Of a stretch of DNA of 39,609 nt, positions 1 through 11,578 are shown one piece after another. The translations under genes were made by a program, and so were the position numbers. The first letter of the stretch is position 1; each line of letters begins with the position of its first letter. The stretch lies in contig JAZNTV010000079.1 of assembly GCA_045591985.1 (NCBI GenBank), positions 1 through 39,609 of the forward strand, in the 5' to 3' direction. The notes under the pieces are model-generated. The model did no database searches and was not told the origin of the DNA. It saw only the letters and a program-made list of their open reading frames with translations. Origin of the DNA: SIG588 sp045591985 (GTDB lineage Bacteria > Bacillota > Clostridia > Oscillospirales > Acutalibacteraceae).

Positions 1-23
1 GGTTCCGGTGCGTATCAGTCTTT

Positions 24-1892
24 TTATCCTTGCAGTTCCTTCATATGATAGAACTCGCCTTGTTGGGCCATTAACTCGTCGTAAGTGCCGAATTCCGCAA
101 GGCGTCCGTCTTTGATAACAGCGATCTTGTCGGCATCCATAATGGTGGAGAGGCGATGTGCCACGATGAAGGTGGTGCGGTCCTTCGACAGAGCAGTGAT
201 GGCGTGTTGGATCTCCTTTTCGGACACGGTGTCCAGTGCGGAGGTCGCTTCGTCAAACAGAATGATACGCGGATTGCGGATGATGGCGCGGGCAATGGCG
301 ATACGCTGTCGTTGTCCGCCCGAGAGTTTGCTGCCGTGTTCACCCACCACCGTGTTCACCCCATTCGGGAGAGAGCGAATGAGGTCACCGAGATTGGCCG
401 CTTCGATGGCTTCCCACAGTTGTGCTTTCGTCACTCCCGGCATGCCGTAGGTGATGTTATCCTTAATGGTTCCCGAGAACAGAATGCTGTTTTGCGGCAC
501 CACCGCCAAATGGCGGCGGTAACTGCGCAGATCGATCTCGGTGAGGTCTTGCCCGTCCAAAAGCACGTGTCCCGCTGTGGGGCGGTTGAAGCCGATGACC
601 AGATTCAACACGGTGGTTTTGCCCGAGCCGGAGGGGCCGACCAGAGCGATGGTTTCGCCCGCTTTGACCGAGAGATCCAATCCGTTCAGCACGCGGGATT
701 TCGCGTCATATTCAAAGAAGACATTCTTGAATTCAAACGCCCCTTGCACCTCTTTGACCCGTTTTTTGCCGCGGTTATCTTCGATATCGGGGGAGGCTAA
801 GATCTCGCCCACCGAGCGAATGGATTCCGACCCTTTTGTGAAAATGGGGAGCAAATTGAGCAGGGCGGCGATCTGGGCGATCAAAGTGGCAAAGTAACTT
901 TGGTACATTACCACGTAGCCCACCGTGAGGGTGCCTTGGACGGCAAGAAAGGCGGTAAACGCCAAACAGAGGATCTGGAACCCTTGGAACATCACATAGC
1001 TGGCCGAGACAAACAACTGTTGTAATACGTCCAAACGATAGCCTTTTTCCGCCACTAACTTCAGTTGTCGCGTCATACGGCGCACTTCTTTTTGCTCGAG
1101 CGCGTGGGCGCGGGCGACGGGTACCAGCTCTTCCATCTCCACCACGGTAGCTGAAGTGCGCTCCACTTCGGCGCGGAACTCGTGGTTGCGTGCCCCCATG
1201 TCCTTACGGAACAGGAACATCAGCACCGCTCCGAGCGGGGCGGCTGCCAGAAAGAAGAAAAATACGGTGACGTTGGTGGACAGCACGGCAATGAGCGCCA
1301 CCGTAATGTTGACGATAATGTTCAGCGCGGAAGAGAAGATGGAAGAGGAAAGTCCCTCGATCGCCTCCACGTCGCGCATCACTTTGGATTGAATGCGCCC
1401 CGACGCCATCTCCTTGTGGAAACCGATGGAGAGGTGTTGCAGTTTGCGCACCATTGCCCCGCGTAGACCCGCTTCGATACTGCGGGTGGAGAGGCTCAAA
1501 AAGTGGGTGTGCAGATAATGGGTAGGAATATTCAGCAACACCAACACCAATTCCAGTATCAGCCAAAAGAGGATCTGCCGCCAGGCATCGGGTCCGCCGA
1601 CGGTGATGGCATCGATCACCCGTTCGGTGACGATGGGTAACAGCCACGCGGGACTGGTCTTGATGAGAAAAAACAGTGCCGACAACAGCAGGTGGTGATA
1701 ATGTCCGCGGTAAAAGCGAAACAACACCGCCATCGGTTTGGCGTTCGGGTTGCTGTAGGTCTTCAACAGGGTCTCTTCCTGTTGGGCGACGTCCGCATCG
1801 GTAAACGGCTGCTTTTCGCGCAGTTCGCGAATCTGGAACGGCACGAACGTGTGTGCTTTGGCAGGCTTCTTTGTCCTTCTTTGGCCACTCAT
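24..1892 (-). CDS. ABC exporter, fused permease and ATPase (MsbA/MDR type)
   Basis: A 622-residue half-transporter that would act as a homodimer in the cytoplasmic membrane and use ATP to export a lipid, drug or peptide; the substrate cannot be read from sequence. About 60 polar N-terminal residues precede a six-helix membrane domain (roughly residues 63-340). The nucleotide-binding domain follows, with Walker A GPSGSGKTT near 417, signature LSGGQ near 523, Walker B IILFDEATSALD near 540 and the H-loop AHRLST near 575. I chose the ATG at 1892 because GAGGAGG lies 8 bases upstream; an upstream in-frame ATG would add 25 residues with no ribosome site. It stands alone, divergent from the secreted dockerin gene. 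All ATPase motifs are intact, so it should be active. The family call is firm, the substrate unknown. Confidence 0.93.
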   Translation of the reverse strand: MSGQRRTKKPAKAHTFVPFQIRELREKQPFTDADVAQQEETLLKTYSNPNAKPMAVLFRFYRGHYHHLLLSALFFLIKTSPAWLLPIVTERVIDAITVGGPDAWRQILFWLILELVLVLLNIPTHYLHTHFLSLSTRSIEAGLRGAMVRKLQHLSIGFHKEMASGRIQSKVMRDVEAIEGLSSSIFSSALNIIVNITVALIAVLSTNVTVFFFFLAAAPLGAVLMFLFRKDMGARNHEFRAEVERTSATVVEMEELVPVARAHALEQKEVRRMTRQLKLVAEKGYRLDVLQQLFVSASYVMFQGFQILCLAFTAFLAVQGTLTVGYVVMYQSYFATLIAQIAALLNLLPIFTKGSESIRSVGEILASPDIEDNRGKKRVKEVQGAFEFKNVFFEYDAKSRVLNGLDLSVKAGETIALVGPSGSGKTTVLNLVIGFNRPTAGHVLLDGQDLTEIDLRSYRRHLAVVPQNSILFSGTIKDNITYGMPGVTKAQLWEAIEAANLGDLIRSLPNGVNTVVGEHGSKLSGGQRQRIAIARAIIRNPRIILFDEATSALDTVSEKEIQHAITALSKDRTTFIVAHRLSTIMDADKIAVIKDGRLAEFGTYDELMAQQGEFYHMKELQG

Positions 1893-1938
1893 AGTGCAGA
1901 CCTCCTCTACGGAAAGAACAGATTCGGCGTTCACCCTT

Positions 1939-1967
1939 AAAATAGCGGGAACACTGCGAAAAGTCAA
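1939..1967 (-). promoter_or_regulatory. Promoter of the ABC exporter gene
   Basis: On the minus strand TTGACT (1967-1962) and TATTTT (1944-1939) are separated by exactly 17 bases, about 50 bases upstream of the chosen start codon. The -35 is near consensus and the -10 is weaker. Confidence 0.6.
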
Positions 1968-2037
1968 TGGGTTTTACCAAAAAATGTGCACAATTTTCCG
2001 CCGCGGAATTTAGCAAAAACGCAGAGAACGGAGATGA

Positions 2038-2066
2038 TTGCTTTTTTGGGGGGGATGTGATACTAT
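2038..2066 (+). promoter_or_regulatory. Promoter of the secreted dockerin protein gene
   Basis: TTGCTT (2038-2043) and TACTAT (2061-2066) with a 17-base spacer containing a run of seven G. It lies about 30 bases upstream of the start codon at 2098 and diverges from the ABC exporter promoter. Confidence 0.6.
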
Positions 2067-2097
2067 AGAACAAGAAAAGAAAGCGGAGGAAGAGTGT

Positions 2098-4710
2098 ATG
2101 AAACGCTTCGTATCGTTGGTGATGAGCGTCATAATAGGGGGTTCTGCCGTGGCGGGGATTTTGCCCGCCGCAGCGGAGGAATTGCCCGCACCTTACGCAT
2201 GGATGGAAACGGCAGACGGCACCTTGCAGATGAGTGACGGCGTAACCGTCACGCCGTGCGGAGAAAACGGCAACACGGACGTGGTCGCCGTGGGCGACAC
2301 GGGAGAATACGGTATCCTTTTGAAGTCCGATTGGTCGGGATTTTCAATAGAGGGGGACGTTTTGGCAAATGTGCCCGCCGGTGAAAGCGCGGTGCTGGCG
2401 ATCGGCTACTACATCGACAGCGCCATTCGCGCCGCCTTTTTTCGCTATCAGATCGGGTCGGGGCCGTATGTGGACGTGGATACGACGGGATACGGTCTGG
2501 CGTCTTGCGAAGCGGGGGTGCTTTTGATTCCGCTGTCGGCGGAGGAGGTGGCGACGTGGCGGGCGGAAGGGACGTCCCGTCTTACGCTGCTTGCCTGTCC
2601 GCTCGGCGGTGAGCGGGTGTACCTGCAATCGGTGCGTGTGGTAGCAACGGCATACACCGCGATCCCCGATGTGGGGTGTGTATATGCCGAAACGGACGAG
2701 CAAGTGGTGTGCCGGTATCTGCCGCACATTTCAGACAGACCGTCCCGCGGTATGGTGACCCATGAACTGGAAAAATCCGAGGATATTCCCGAGCGGCCGT
2801 GGTTGTACCGCTATTACGCCGTGCAGGGTGAGTGGCTGGCGAGTGAAGACTGTGCCGATCGCCCCGTATACATTAAGATATACGCCGCCGAAGGATACGA
2901 AAACGACACGATCCGTATCGATTCCATTGAGCGCGACGCGGGTGAGTGGGGCGCGGGGGTCACCGTGCAGATGACCGACGGCGCCGGCGGCGTGTACGTG
3001 CCGTATACGAATTTTACCAACGGGTTGAACGCCGCGGGTTCCTTCCGCTTTTGGTGGACCGAGGCAGAGAAGGTCGCGCGGGTGGAACTCTATGATGTCA
3101 CGACCTATTGCACCGCCGCCGCGGCGGATGAGACGCGTATCGCGTGGTTACACGACCGTATGCGCGCCGAGCGGGTGGGCATTACGGTGGAAGGATACCG
3201 CGCACCGACCGCCGACGAGGTGGGGTACAGCGGCGACATTTGTTGTGCCGCGTGCGGGGCGTTAGTGGGGTACGGCGTGGAGATCCCGCGTAACGCCGCG
3301 TCGGATCTTCCCGCACCCTATGTACGTATGGAGACCGTGACGGGTGTGACGTGGGTCAGCGACGGCGTTATGATGCAAGCACAGGGCGAGTACGGGAGTG
3401 ACCGTACCGTGGCGATTGGTGACACGGGAAAATGCGGCGTGCGGCTGGAGCACGATTGGTCGGGTTTTACCCTTATGGGAGAAGCTTTCCGCACACTTCC
3501 GGCGGACGCTGTGTTGGCGATCGAATATTATCTGGATACAAAAACGGGAGAGCAGATGTTCCGATACAAGATCGGCGATATGCCGCAGGTGGATCTTTTC
3601 AGCACGGCGGATCGTCTCGTTCACGGGCAGACGGGCGTCCTGCTGCGCACTCTGTCGCCCGACGAGATCGCGCGTTTGCAAGCGGGTGAACCGTTGCAGA
3701 TCCTCGCTTGCCCCGAGGGGGCAGGGGTGACCTACGTGCAATCGGTGCAGGTGATCGCGGGGCAATATGCGGCGGGTGCGACGGGCGGTAACGATCGTGT
3801 GGCGCTTGTCGCCGTGCCGTTGTGTGCGTATTATCCCGACGCGATGGGCACGTACAACCACGGTATGCCGTGGGCGGATGTGCGTGAGGGATACGATGCG
3901 GCGGGAGAACTGCGGCGGTATACCTATTTTGCGACCACTAAGGCGCAAGCGGCACCCGATGCCAAAACCTCCCCCGTTGTGATCCGGCTTACCTTTGAAG
4001 AGGATCACACGATCACCGAAATGACACTGGATTATCAATGTGCCCGCCCGCAAACGCTGGTGGATGAGCACGTGTGGGCTTCCCGCACGGTTGCGGTGAC
4101 CGATAAGGTGGTTGAGGTGTTTTTGGAAGAGGCGTGTTTCACCAACGGGTTGTACGGTGCCGGTTCCTTCCGCGTGCCGAACACGACAGCCCAACCGGTG
4201 GCCGATCAACTGGTGGCGGTGGAGGTGTTCGCTGTCACGCGTCGTGAGACTTTGCGCGAGAAGATCGATCACGCGGACGAAACAGCTGCCGAAAAAACAC
4301 CCGCTTCCGTAGCAGACTTTATGGCGGTGGTGCGCGAGGTAACGGCGGTGTGTGAAGATCCGTGGGCAACGCCCGATGAAATTGCCGAAGCCGAAGCACG
4401 TCTCGTTGCAGCGGCCGCATGTTTGGTGCCATGCCCGCATCGGTATATCGACAATTACGATACGACCTGCGAGGACTGCGGTGCGACCCGTACGCCGGTA
4501 ACGACTGTGGCGGGCGACGTGAACGGTGATGAGAAGATCGATTCCACCGATGCGCGCTTGACGTTGCAGTATGCCGTAAAAAAGATCGGTGCCGCTTCGC
4601 TGGATGCTGCGGCGGCAGATGCCGACGGCAACGGCCGCGTGGATTCCACCGATGCACGCTTGATCTTACAATACGCCGTAAAGAAGATCGACACGTTTCC
4701 CACGGCATGA
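2098..4710 (+). CDS. Secreted dockerin protein with a tandem duplicated two-domain unit
   Basis: An 870-residue secreted protein. The ATG at 2098 follows GGAGGAAGAG and opens a signal peptide (basic MKR, hydrophobic stretch, likely cleavage after PAAA near residue 22). Two copies of one unit follow, starting near residues 24 and 404. Both begin LPAPY, repeat DTG...DWSGF and [YL]-Q-S-V-[RQ]-V, and end in a second fold with FTNGL...GSFR. A Cys motif CCAACG closes unit A. After a helical stretch near 710-785, another Cys pair (CEDCG) precedes a C-terminal type I dockerin (about 806-868; GDVNGDEKID and DADGNGRVDSTD calcium loops). Dockerins bind cohesins on scaffoldins or the cell surface. I recognise no catalytic motif. 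The units may be carbohydrate- or protein-binding beta-sandwiches, which is inference. Confidence 0.85.
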   Translation: MKRFVSLVMSVIIGGSAVAGILPAAAEELPAPYAWMETADGTLQMSDGVTVTPCGENGNTDVVAVGDTGEYGILLKSDWSGFSIEGDVLANVPAGESAVLAIGYYIDSAIRAAFFRYQIGSGPYVDVDTTGYGLASCEAGVLLIPLSAEEVATWRAEGTSRLTLLACPLGGERVYLQSVRVVATAYTAIPDVGCVYAETDEQVVCRYLPHISDRPSRGMVTHELEKSEDIPERPWLYRYYAVQGEWLASEDCADRPVYIKIYAAEGYENDTIRIDSIERDAGEWGAGVTVQMTDGAGGVYVPYTNFTNGLNAAGSFRFWWTEAEKVARVELYDVTTYCTAAAADETRIAWLHDRMRAERVGITVEGYRAPTADEVGYSGDICCAACGALVGYGVEIPRNAASDLPAPYVRMETVTGVTWVSDGVMMQAQGEYGSDRTVAIGDTGKCGVRLEHDWSGFTLMGEAFRTLPADAVLAIEYYLDTKTGEQMFRYKIGDMPQVDLFSTADRLVHGQTGVLLRTLSPDEIARLQAGEPLQILACPEGAGVTYVQSVQVIAGQYAAGATGGNDRVALVAVPLCAYYPDAMGTYNHGMPWADVREGYDAAGELRRYTYFATTKAQAAPDAKTSPVVIRLTFEEDHTITEMTLDYQCARPQTLVDEHVWASRTVAVTDKVVEVFLEEACFTNGLYGAGSFRVPNTTAQPVADQLVAVEVFAVTRRETLREKIDHADETAAEKTPASVADFMAVVREVTAVCEDPWATPDEIAEAEARLVAAAACLVPCPHRYIDNYDTTCEDCGATRTPVTTVAGDVNGDEKIDSTDARLTLQYAVKKIGAASLDAAAADADGNGRVDSTDARLILQYAVKKIDTFPTA

Positions 4711-4716
4711 TTTCCG

Positions 4717-4757
4717 AAAAAACTCCCCACAGTTCCGGTGAACTGTGGGGAGTTTTT
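4717..4757. terminator. Bidirectional rho-independent terminator
   Basis: ACTCCCCACAGTT pairs perfectly with AACTGTGGGGAGT around a 6-base loop. A-rich sequence precedes it and TTTTTGT follows, so it can stop both the dockerin gene and convergent secA. Confidence 0.9.
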
Positions 4758-4762
4758 GTCGA

Positions 4763-7504
<2,742 letters not shown>

Positions 7505-7543
7505 ATGGCCGGACATCTCCTCAAAAATGTAATTACAACCACC

Positions 7544-7572
7544 AGTATACCACGCTTTTTTAAAAATGGCAA
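7544..7572 (-). promoter_or_regulatory. secA promoter
   Basis: On the minus strand TTGCCA (7572-7567), a 17-base spacer and TATACT (7549-7544), with the extended -10 form TGGTATACT. Confidence 0.8.
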
Positions 7573-7653
7573 CCGCCCGCAAGGGGTTTTTACATATTGT
7601 TTTTATTTCCTACCGTCGGGATGCATATATCTTGTGTGAGGAGGCGACGCGGT

Positions 7654-8655
7654 ATGGAAAACGGAATGATGATCACAGCGGCGGTGTTGGTGGTGGGGGT
7701 AGTTTTTGTCAACGGATGGACGGATGCGCCGAATGCCATTGCCACCTGTGTGACCACACGCGCGTTGGGGTGGCGGGCGGCACTGGGGATGGCGGCAGGA
7801 ATGAATTTGCTCGGTACCGTGACCACAAGTCTGCTGATTCCGCAGGTGGCGGTAACGGTGTATCGCAGTGTGACGTTTCCGGCAGCGGAAGAGGCACGTA
7901 TCGCGTTGTGTGCCGCGTTGACGGCGGTGGTGATATGGGCGGTGGCGGCGTGGTGGGGCGGCATTCCGACCAGCGAAAGCCATGCCTTGTTGGCGGGACT
8001 TTCGGGAGCAGCTTTGGCGGTCGGCGGTCGCGTAGGATTGGCCGAATGGGGGCGGGTGCTGTGTGGCCTTTTGGTGTTTACGCCGTTTGCCGCGATGCTT
8101 TCGTGGTGGCTCACTCGGCTGGTGTTTCGCTTGTGCCGCGGGTGTGATCGCCCCGCCGCCTACCGACGATTTCGGCGAACACAATGCCTTGCCGGTGCCG
8201 CCACGGCGTTTATGCACGGTGCGCAGGACGGCCAGAAATTTCAAGGGGTTTTTCTGTTGGCGATTATAGGGGGGCAGGAAAGCGGAACAACGATGTTTTC
8301 GCCTCCTTTGTGGCTTGCGGCGGCGGTCGCGTTGGTGATGGCCGTCGGTACGGCGGCAGGAGGTCGCCGTATTGTGCAAACGGTGGGGCAGGAGATGGCG
8401 ATGCTGACTCCGCCCGCAGGGGTGGCGGCGGAAGTTGCCACGGCGACCGGGTTGCTCCTTTGTTCGCTGGGAGGTGTACCGGTCAGCACCACCAACATTA
8501 AGACGGCGGCACTGATGGGAGCGGGGGCGGCGCACCGTGTATCGTCGGTAAACTGGGGGATCGTGCGTGAGTTGTTGCTTGCGTGGATAGGCACTTTTCC
8601 GGCGTGCGGTATATTGGGCTTTTTGACGGCCACCGTCATACGGTTTGTTTTTTAA
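7654..8655 (+). CDS. PiT-family inorganic phosphate transporter
   Basis: A 333-residue integral membrane protein expected to import phosphate, as a metal-phosphate complex or by cation symport. It shows the internal duplication of PiT proteins. The first half has NGWTDAPNAIA (about 20-30) and GIPTSESHAL (about 103-112). The second half has HGAQDGQKFQG (about 188-198) and GVPVSTTNIKTA (about 274-285). The ATG at 7654 has GAGGAGG ten bases upstream; an upstream extension lacks support. No PhoU-like accessory gene lies next to it, unlike many bacterial pit operons. I found no convincing promoter in the 80-base leader shared with secA. It could carry sulfate or another oxyanion, but phosphate is the usual family substrate. 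Confidence 0.9.
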   Translation: MENGMMITAAVLVVGVVFVNGWTDAPNAIATCVTTRALGWRAALGMAAGMNLLGTVTTSLLIPQVAVTVYRSVTFPAAEEARIALCAALTAVVIWAVAAWWGGIPTSESHALLAGLSGAALAVGGRVGLAEWGRVLCGLLVFTPFAAMLSWWLTRLVFRLCRGCDRPAAYRRFRRTQCLAGAATAFMHGAQDGQKFQGVFLLAIIGGQESGTTMFSPPLWLAAAVALVMAVGTAAGGRRIVQTVGQEMAMLTPPAGVAAEVATATGLLLCSLGGVPVSTTNIKTAALMGAGAAHRVSSVNWGIVRELLLAWIGTFPACGILGFLTATVIRFVF

Positions 8656-8674
8656 AACAAAATGGGAAAAATAC

Positions 8675-8703
8675 TTGAAAAAACAGGGCGGGTATGATAT
8701 AAA
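8675..8703 (+). promoter_or_regulatory. Promoter of the GH99-like/isomerase pair
   Basis: TTGAAA (8675-8680), a 17-base spacer and TATAAA (8698-8703), ending 34 bases before the glycosidase start codon. No terminator separates it from the preceding PiT gene. Confidence 0.6.
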
Positions 8704-8737
8704 AGGGATAGAAAACGGGTATAAATGAGGTGTAGGT

Positions 8738-10576
8738 ATGGCCAACACGTTTGTCGTTACCCCTCACGGGCAGACCGAAGAGAACAATTTGATCGGACAT
8801 TGCTTTGCGGGTTATCAACTTTGGTTCGGTACCGGTGCCTGGTGGAGACATTGGTCTCCCACGAAAGAGGCGCCGTCAGATACCAACTATCGCACCGAAA
8901 TGTTCCCCGATTGTGCGGAGTATCCGCCCGAGGCACTTTCGGATACGGCGTTTTCGCCGTATCCCGACGGTACTCCCGTGCGGTTATACGCGTCAAAGTC
9001 GCCTGCGACTATCGATACCCATTTCCGCTGGTTGAAGGAATACGGCATCGACGGGGTCGGCGTGCAACGCTTTTTCGACGGCACGTCGGCGGACTATCGC
9101 CCGATGGACGAGTTCCTTTCGGAAATTATGCGTGCGGCGGAATACCACGGACGTGCAGTCTATATGATGTACGACACCAGCGGTTACGGTCGCGGCGGTG
9201 AGACGGCGCTCGCCCGAATGAAAGCGGATGTGGAGGTCAACGTCGAGCCGCGTATGTTGGCGTCGCCCGCATACGCGCACGCACACGGCAAGCCTGTGAT
9301 ATGCGTGTGGGGGTTGTCGCCGTTGGAGGGGAAGCGGTATCCGCCTGCCGACGAAGCGCTGGATCTCGTGCTTTGGCTGAAGGAACGCGGGTATTACGTC
9401 ATCGGCGGTCTGCCCGACAATTCGTGGGCGGAAGAGACAGGCGCCTACGCGGCGGTCTACGCCGCGCTCGATATGATCTCGCCGTGGACACCGGGGCGTT
9501 TTCGTCCCGAAACGTTGGCTGCGTGGGTGGAAGATCACTTGGCACGCGATCTGGAATATATTCACGCACATGGGCAGGAATATCAGCCGGTACTGCACGC
9601 GGGCTTTGCGTGGAGCAACTTCCGATCGAGCGGTGATCCGAATGTCACGCCGCGCAAGGCGGGCACATTTTTATGGGAACAGGCGAAACGATATGCCGCC
9701 GCGGGCGTGCGGCAGGCGTATTTTGCGATGTTGGATGAATACGACGAAGGTACGGCGATACTGAAAGCCGCTCCCGACTCATATGCGTTGCCGAACGGCA
9801 CGCCGTATTTCCAAACGCTGTGTGCCGACGGTTTTTGGCTGTCGTCCGATTTCTATTTGCGGCTCGGCGGCGCGGTGGCAAAGACCCTGCGCGGCGAGTG
9901 TCCCGTCAGCGAAGAGGTACCCGTGCCGCATTCCGAAGGCCCCGTCTACTGGCGCAACGGATTTGAGATGCGGCAGGCGTGCGCGAAGGTGCGCGGCGGC
10001 ACGGCAACGGCGCGTCTGCGCCCCGTGGACGTGTGCGACGCGCATGGCAAGGTGCTCGCGCAAGAGGCGGTACAGTTGGAAGTCGCCTCGGTGTTGGAAG
10101 GCGCGGTCGGCGATGTGTGTGCCACAGGACGATATGGTTTCGGATTCGCAGGCGTATGTATGAGTGCGGGGCGTTGCCGCGTGGTATACCGCTTGGCCGA
10201 AACGGCGATTCCCGTTGCCGAAGAATTGGTGCTCTCGTATCAGTTCCGTCCGCTTTCGGAAGAGGGCGATGCGGTGGGGGTAGACCTGCTGTTTGACGAC
10301 GGTACGTGTTTATCGGACCATCTCCCTGCCGTATTGGCGCCGAAAGGCGTATTCTGCGGTGAGAACACGGCGTTTGTAAAACAAGAGTTTGCGTTGCCCG
10401 AGGCAGTGATCGGGCGTGCCGTCGAGGCGGTACTCGTGGCGTATGACGCCGCGGGTGAAGGATATTTTAAGGCCTATTTGGATGATATCATCCTGCAAAA
10501 AATAAGGAGGAACAACTATGAAACTGGGCGTATTGACCGTCCCGCTGCAGGGTATTGCGGCGGAACAAGCATTTGA
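8738..10576 (+). CDS. GH71/GH99-like glycoside hydrolase, cytoplasmic (3' end possibly frameshifted)
   Basis: A 612-residue protein without a signal peptide. Its first half resembles the GH71/GH99-like group often annotated as xylosidase/arabinosidase: GYQLWFGTGAWWRHW near residues 28-42, HFRWLKEYGIDGVGVQRF near 98-115, and DEYDEGTAI, where E334 and E337 reproduce the Glu-x-x-Glu pair of GH99 catalytic sites. Residues about 390-605 look like a beta-sandwich. GH99 enzymes are endo-alpha-mannosidases/mannanases; this subgroup's substrate is not known to me. The last 59 bases overlap the isomerase gene. A run of six A at 10497-10502 suggests a one-base indel: with five A the frame would end QK-stop just before the isomerase ribosome site. 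Start ATG at 8738 has AGGTG upstream. Confidence 0.8.
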   Translation: MANTFVVTPHGQTEENNLIGHCFAGYQLWFGTGAWWRHWSPTKEAPSDTNYRTEMFPDCAEYPPEALSDTAFSPYPDGTPVRLYASKSPATIDTHFRWLKEYGIDGVGVQRFFDGTSADYRPMDEFLSEIMRAAEYHGRAVYMMYDTSGYGRGGETALARMKADVEVNVEPRMLASPAYAHAHGKPVICVWGLSPLEGKRYPPADEALDLVLWLKERGYYVIGGLPDNSWAEETGAYAAVYAALDMISPWTPGRFRPETLAAWVEDHLARDLEYIHAHGQEYQPVLHAGFAWSNFRSSGDPNVTPRKAGTFLWEQAKRYAAAGVRQAYFAMLDEYDEGTAILKAAPDSYALPNGTPYFQTLCADGFWLSSDFYLRLGGAVAKTLRGECPVSEEVPVPHSEGPVYWRNGFEMRQACAKVRGGTATARLRPVDVCDAHGKVLAQEAVQLEVASVLEGAVGDVCATGRYGFGFAGVCMSAGRCRVVYRLAETAIPVAEELVLSYQFRPLSEEGDAVGVDLLFDDGTCLSDHLPAVLAPKGVFCGENTAFVKQEFALPEAVIGRAVEAVLVAYDAAGEGYFKAYLDDIILQKIRRNNYETGRIDRPAAGYCGGTSI

Positions 10577-11483
10577 GTATCTGCACGGACTGGGTGTGCA
10601 GTGTGTAGAGTTGGGTACAGGTGCGTATACCAACCACAATCACTGCAACCCCGATGTGTTGCTCGCCGATGAGGGCAAGATCGAAGAGCTGAAAGCGGCT
10701 CTCGCGAAAAACGAGTTGACTGTGGCGGCGCTCTCTTGCCACGGTAACCCCGTGCACCCGAATAAGGAGCGTGCCGCGACCGATCATGCGGTGTTTGTGC
10801 AGACTTGTCAGCTGGCGCAAAAACTCGGCGTGGATACCATCGTCACCTTCTCGGGTTGTCCCGGTGACAGCGAAGGGTCGAAGTTCCCCAACTGGGTGAC
10901 CTGCAGTTGGCCGGACGACTACGGCAAGATCCTCGATTGGCAGTGGGACGAAGTGCTGATCCCCTACTGGAAAGAAGCGGTGAAGATCGCGGCATCCTAC
11001 GGCGTGAAGAAGATCGCGCTGGAGTTGCACCCCGGTTTTTGCGTGTATAATCCCGCAACTCTGCTCCGTTTGCGTGAAGCGGTGGGGGATATGATCGGTG
11101 CCAACTTCGATCCCAGCCACCTCATCTGGCAGGGCATGGATCCGGTGGTCGCGCTGAAGGAGTTGCGCGGTGCGGTGTATCATTTCCACGCAAAGGATAC
11201 CCGCGTGGATAAATACAACGTGGCAAAGAACGGCGTGTTGGATACCGGCTCGTACGGCGATCTGTCGGCGCGCAGTTGGGTGTTCCGCACGGTGGGCTAC
11301 GGCACCGACACCAAAACGTGGAAAGATCTCATCTCCACCCTCGCGGTCATCGGCTACGAAGGCGCGGTGAGCATCGAGCACGAAGACGGCTTGATGAGCC
11401 CGCAGGAGGGTCTCGAAAAGGCGGTCTCCTTCCTCAAAGATATCATCATCACCGAAGATCCCGCCGCTATGTGGTGGATCTAA
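10518..11483 (+). CDS. Sugar phosphate isomerase/epimerase-like TIM barrel
   Basis: A 321-residue member of the xylose-isomerase-like TIM-barrel superfamily (PF01261), probably cytoplasmic. The four metal ligands of these barrels are visible: E169 in IALELHPGF, D198 in NFDPSHL, H224 in YHFHAKD and E287 in VSIEHED. Such enzymes interconvert ketoses and aldoses, epimerise sugars or act on inositol derivatives; the substrate cannot be told. The ATG at 10518 has AAGGAGG at optimal spacing. It is co-transcribed with the GH99-like glycosidase, whose annotated end overlaps it by 59 bases, so it may act on a sugar released by that enzyme. That pathway link is inference from position. Confidence 0.88.
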   Translation: MKLGVLTVPLQGIAAEQAFEYLHGLGVQCVELGTGAYTNHNHCNPDVLLADEGKIEELKAALAKNELTVAALSCHGNPVHPNKERAATDHAVFVQTCQLAQKLGVDTIVTFSGCPGDSEGSKFPNWVTCSWPDDYGKILDWQWDEVLIPYWKEAVKIAASYGVKKIALELHPGFCVYNPATLLRLREAVGDMIGANFDPSHLIWQGMDPVVALKELRGAVYHFHAKDTRVDKYNVAKNGVLDTGSYGDLSARSWVFRTVGYGTDTKTWKDLISTLAVIGYEGAVSIEHEDGLMSPQEGLEKAVSFLKDIIITEDPAAMWWI

Positions 11484-11534
11484 GCTTCGCGTACCGCGAA
11501 GCGGCCGCGTTACACATCCGTATCGAAACACAAC

Positions 11535-11571
11535 AAAAGCGGACGGCATCGTTGGATGCCGTCCGCTTTTT
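11535..11571. terminator. Bidirectional rho-independent terminator
   Basis: AAAAGCGGACGGCATC pairs with GATGCCGTCCGCTTTT across the loop GTTG: 16 perfect pairs, U-rich on both strands. It serves the isomerase gene and convergent argS. Confidence 0.93.
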
Positions 11572-11578
11572 ATTCCTT

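Noticed and set aside
1893..1967. Longer N-terminus for the ABC exporter
   Set aside because: It would cover the -10/-35 region and the ribosome site; the ATG at 1892 has an excellent Shine-Dalgarno.
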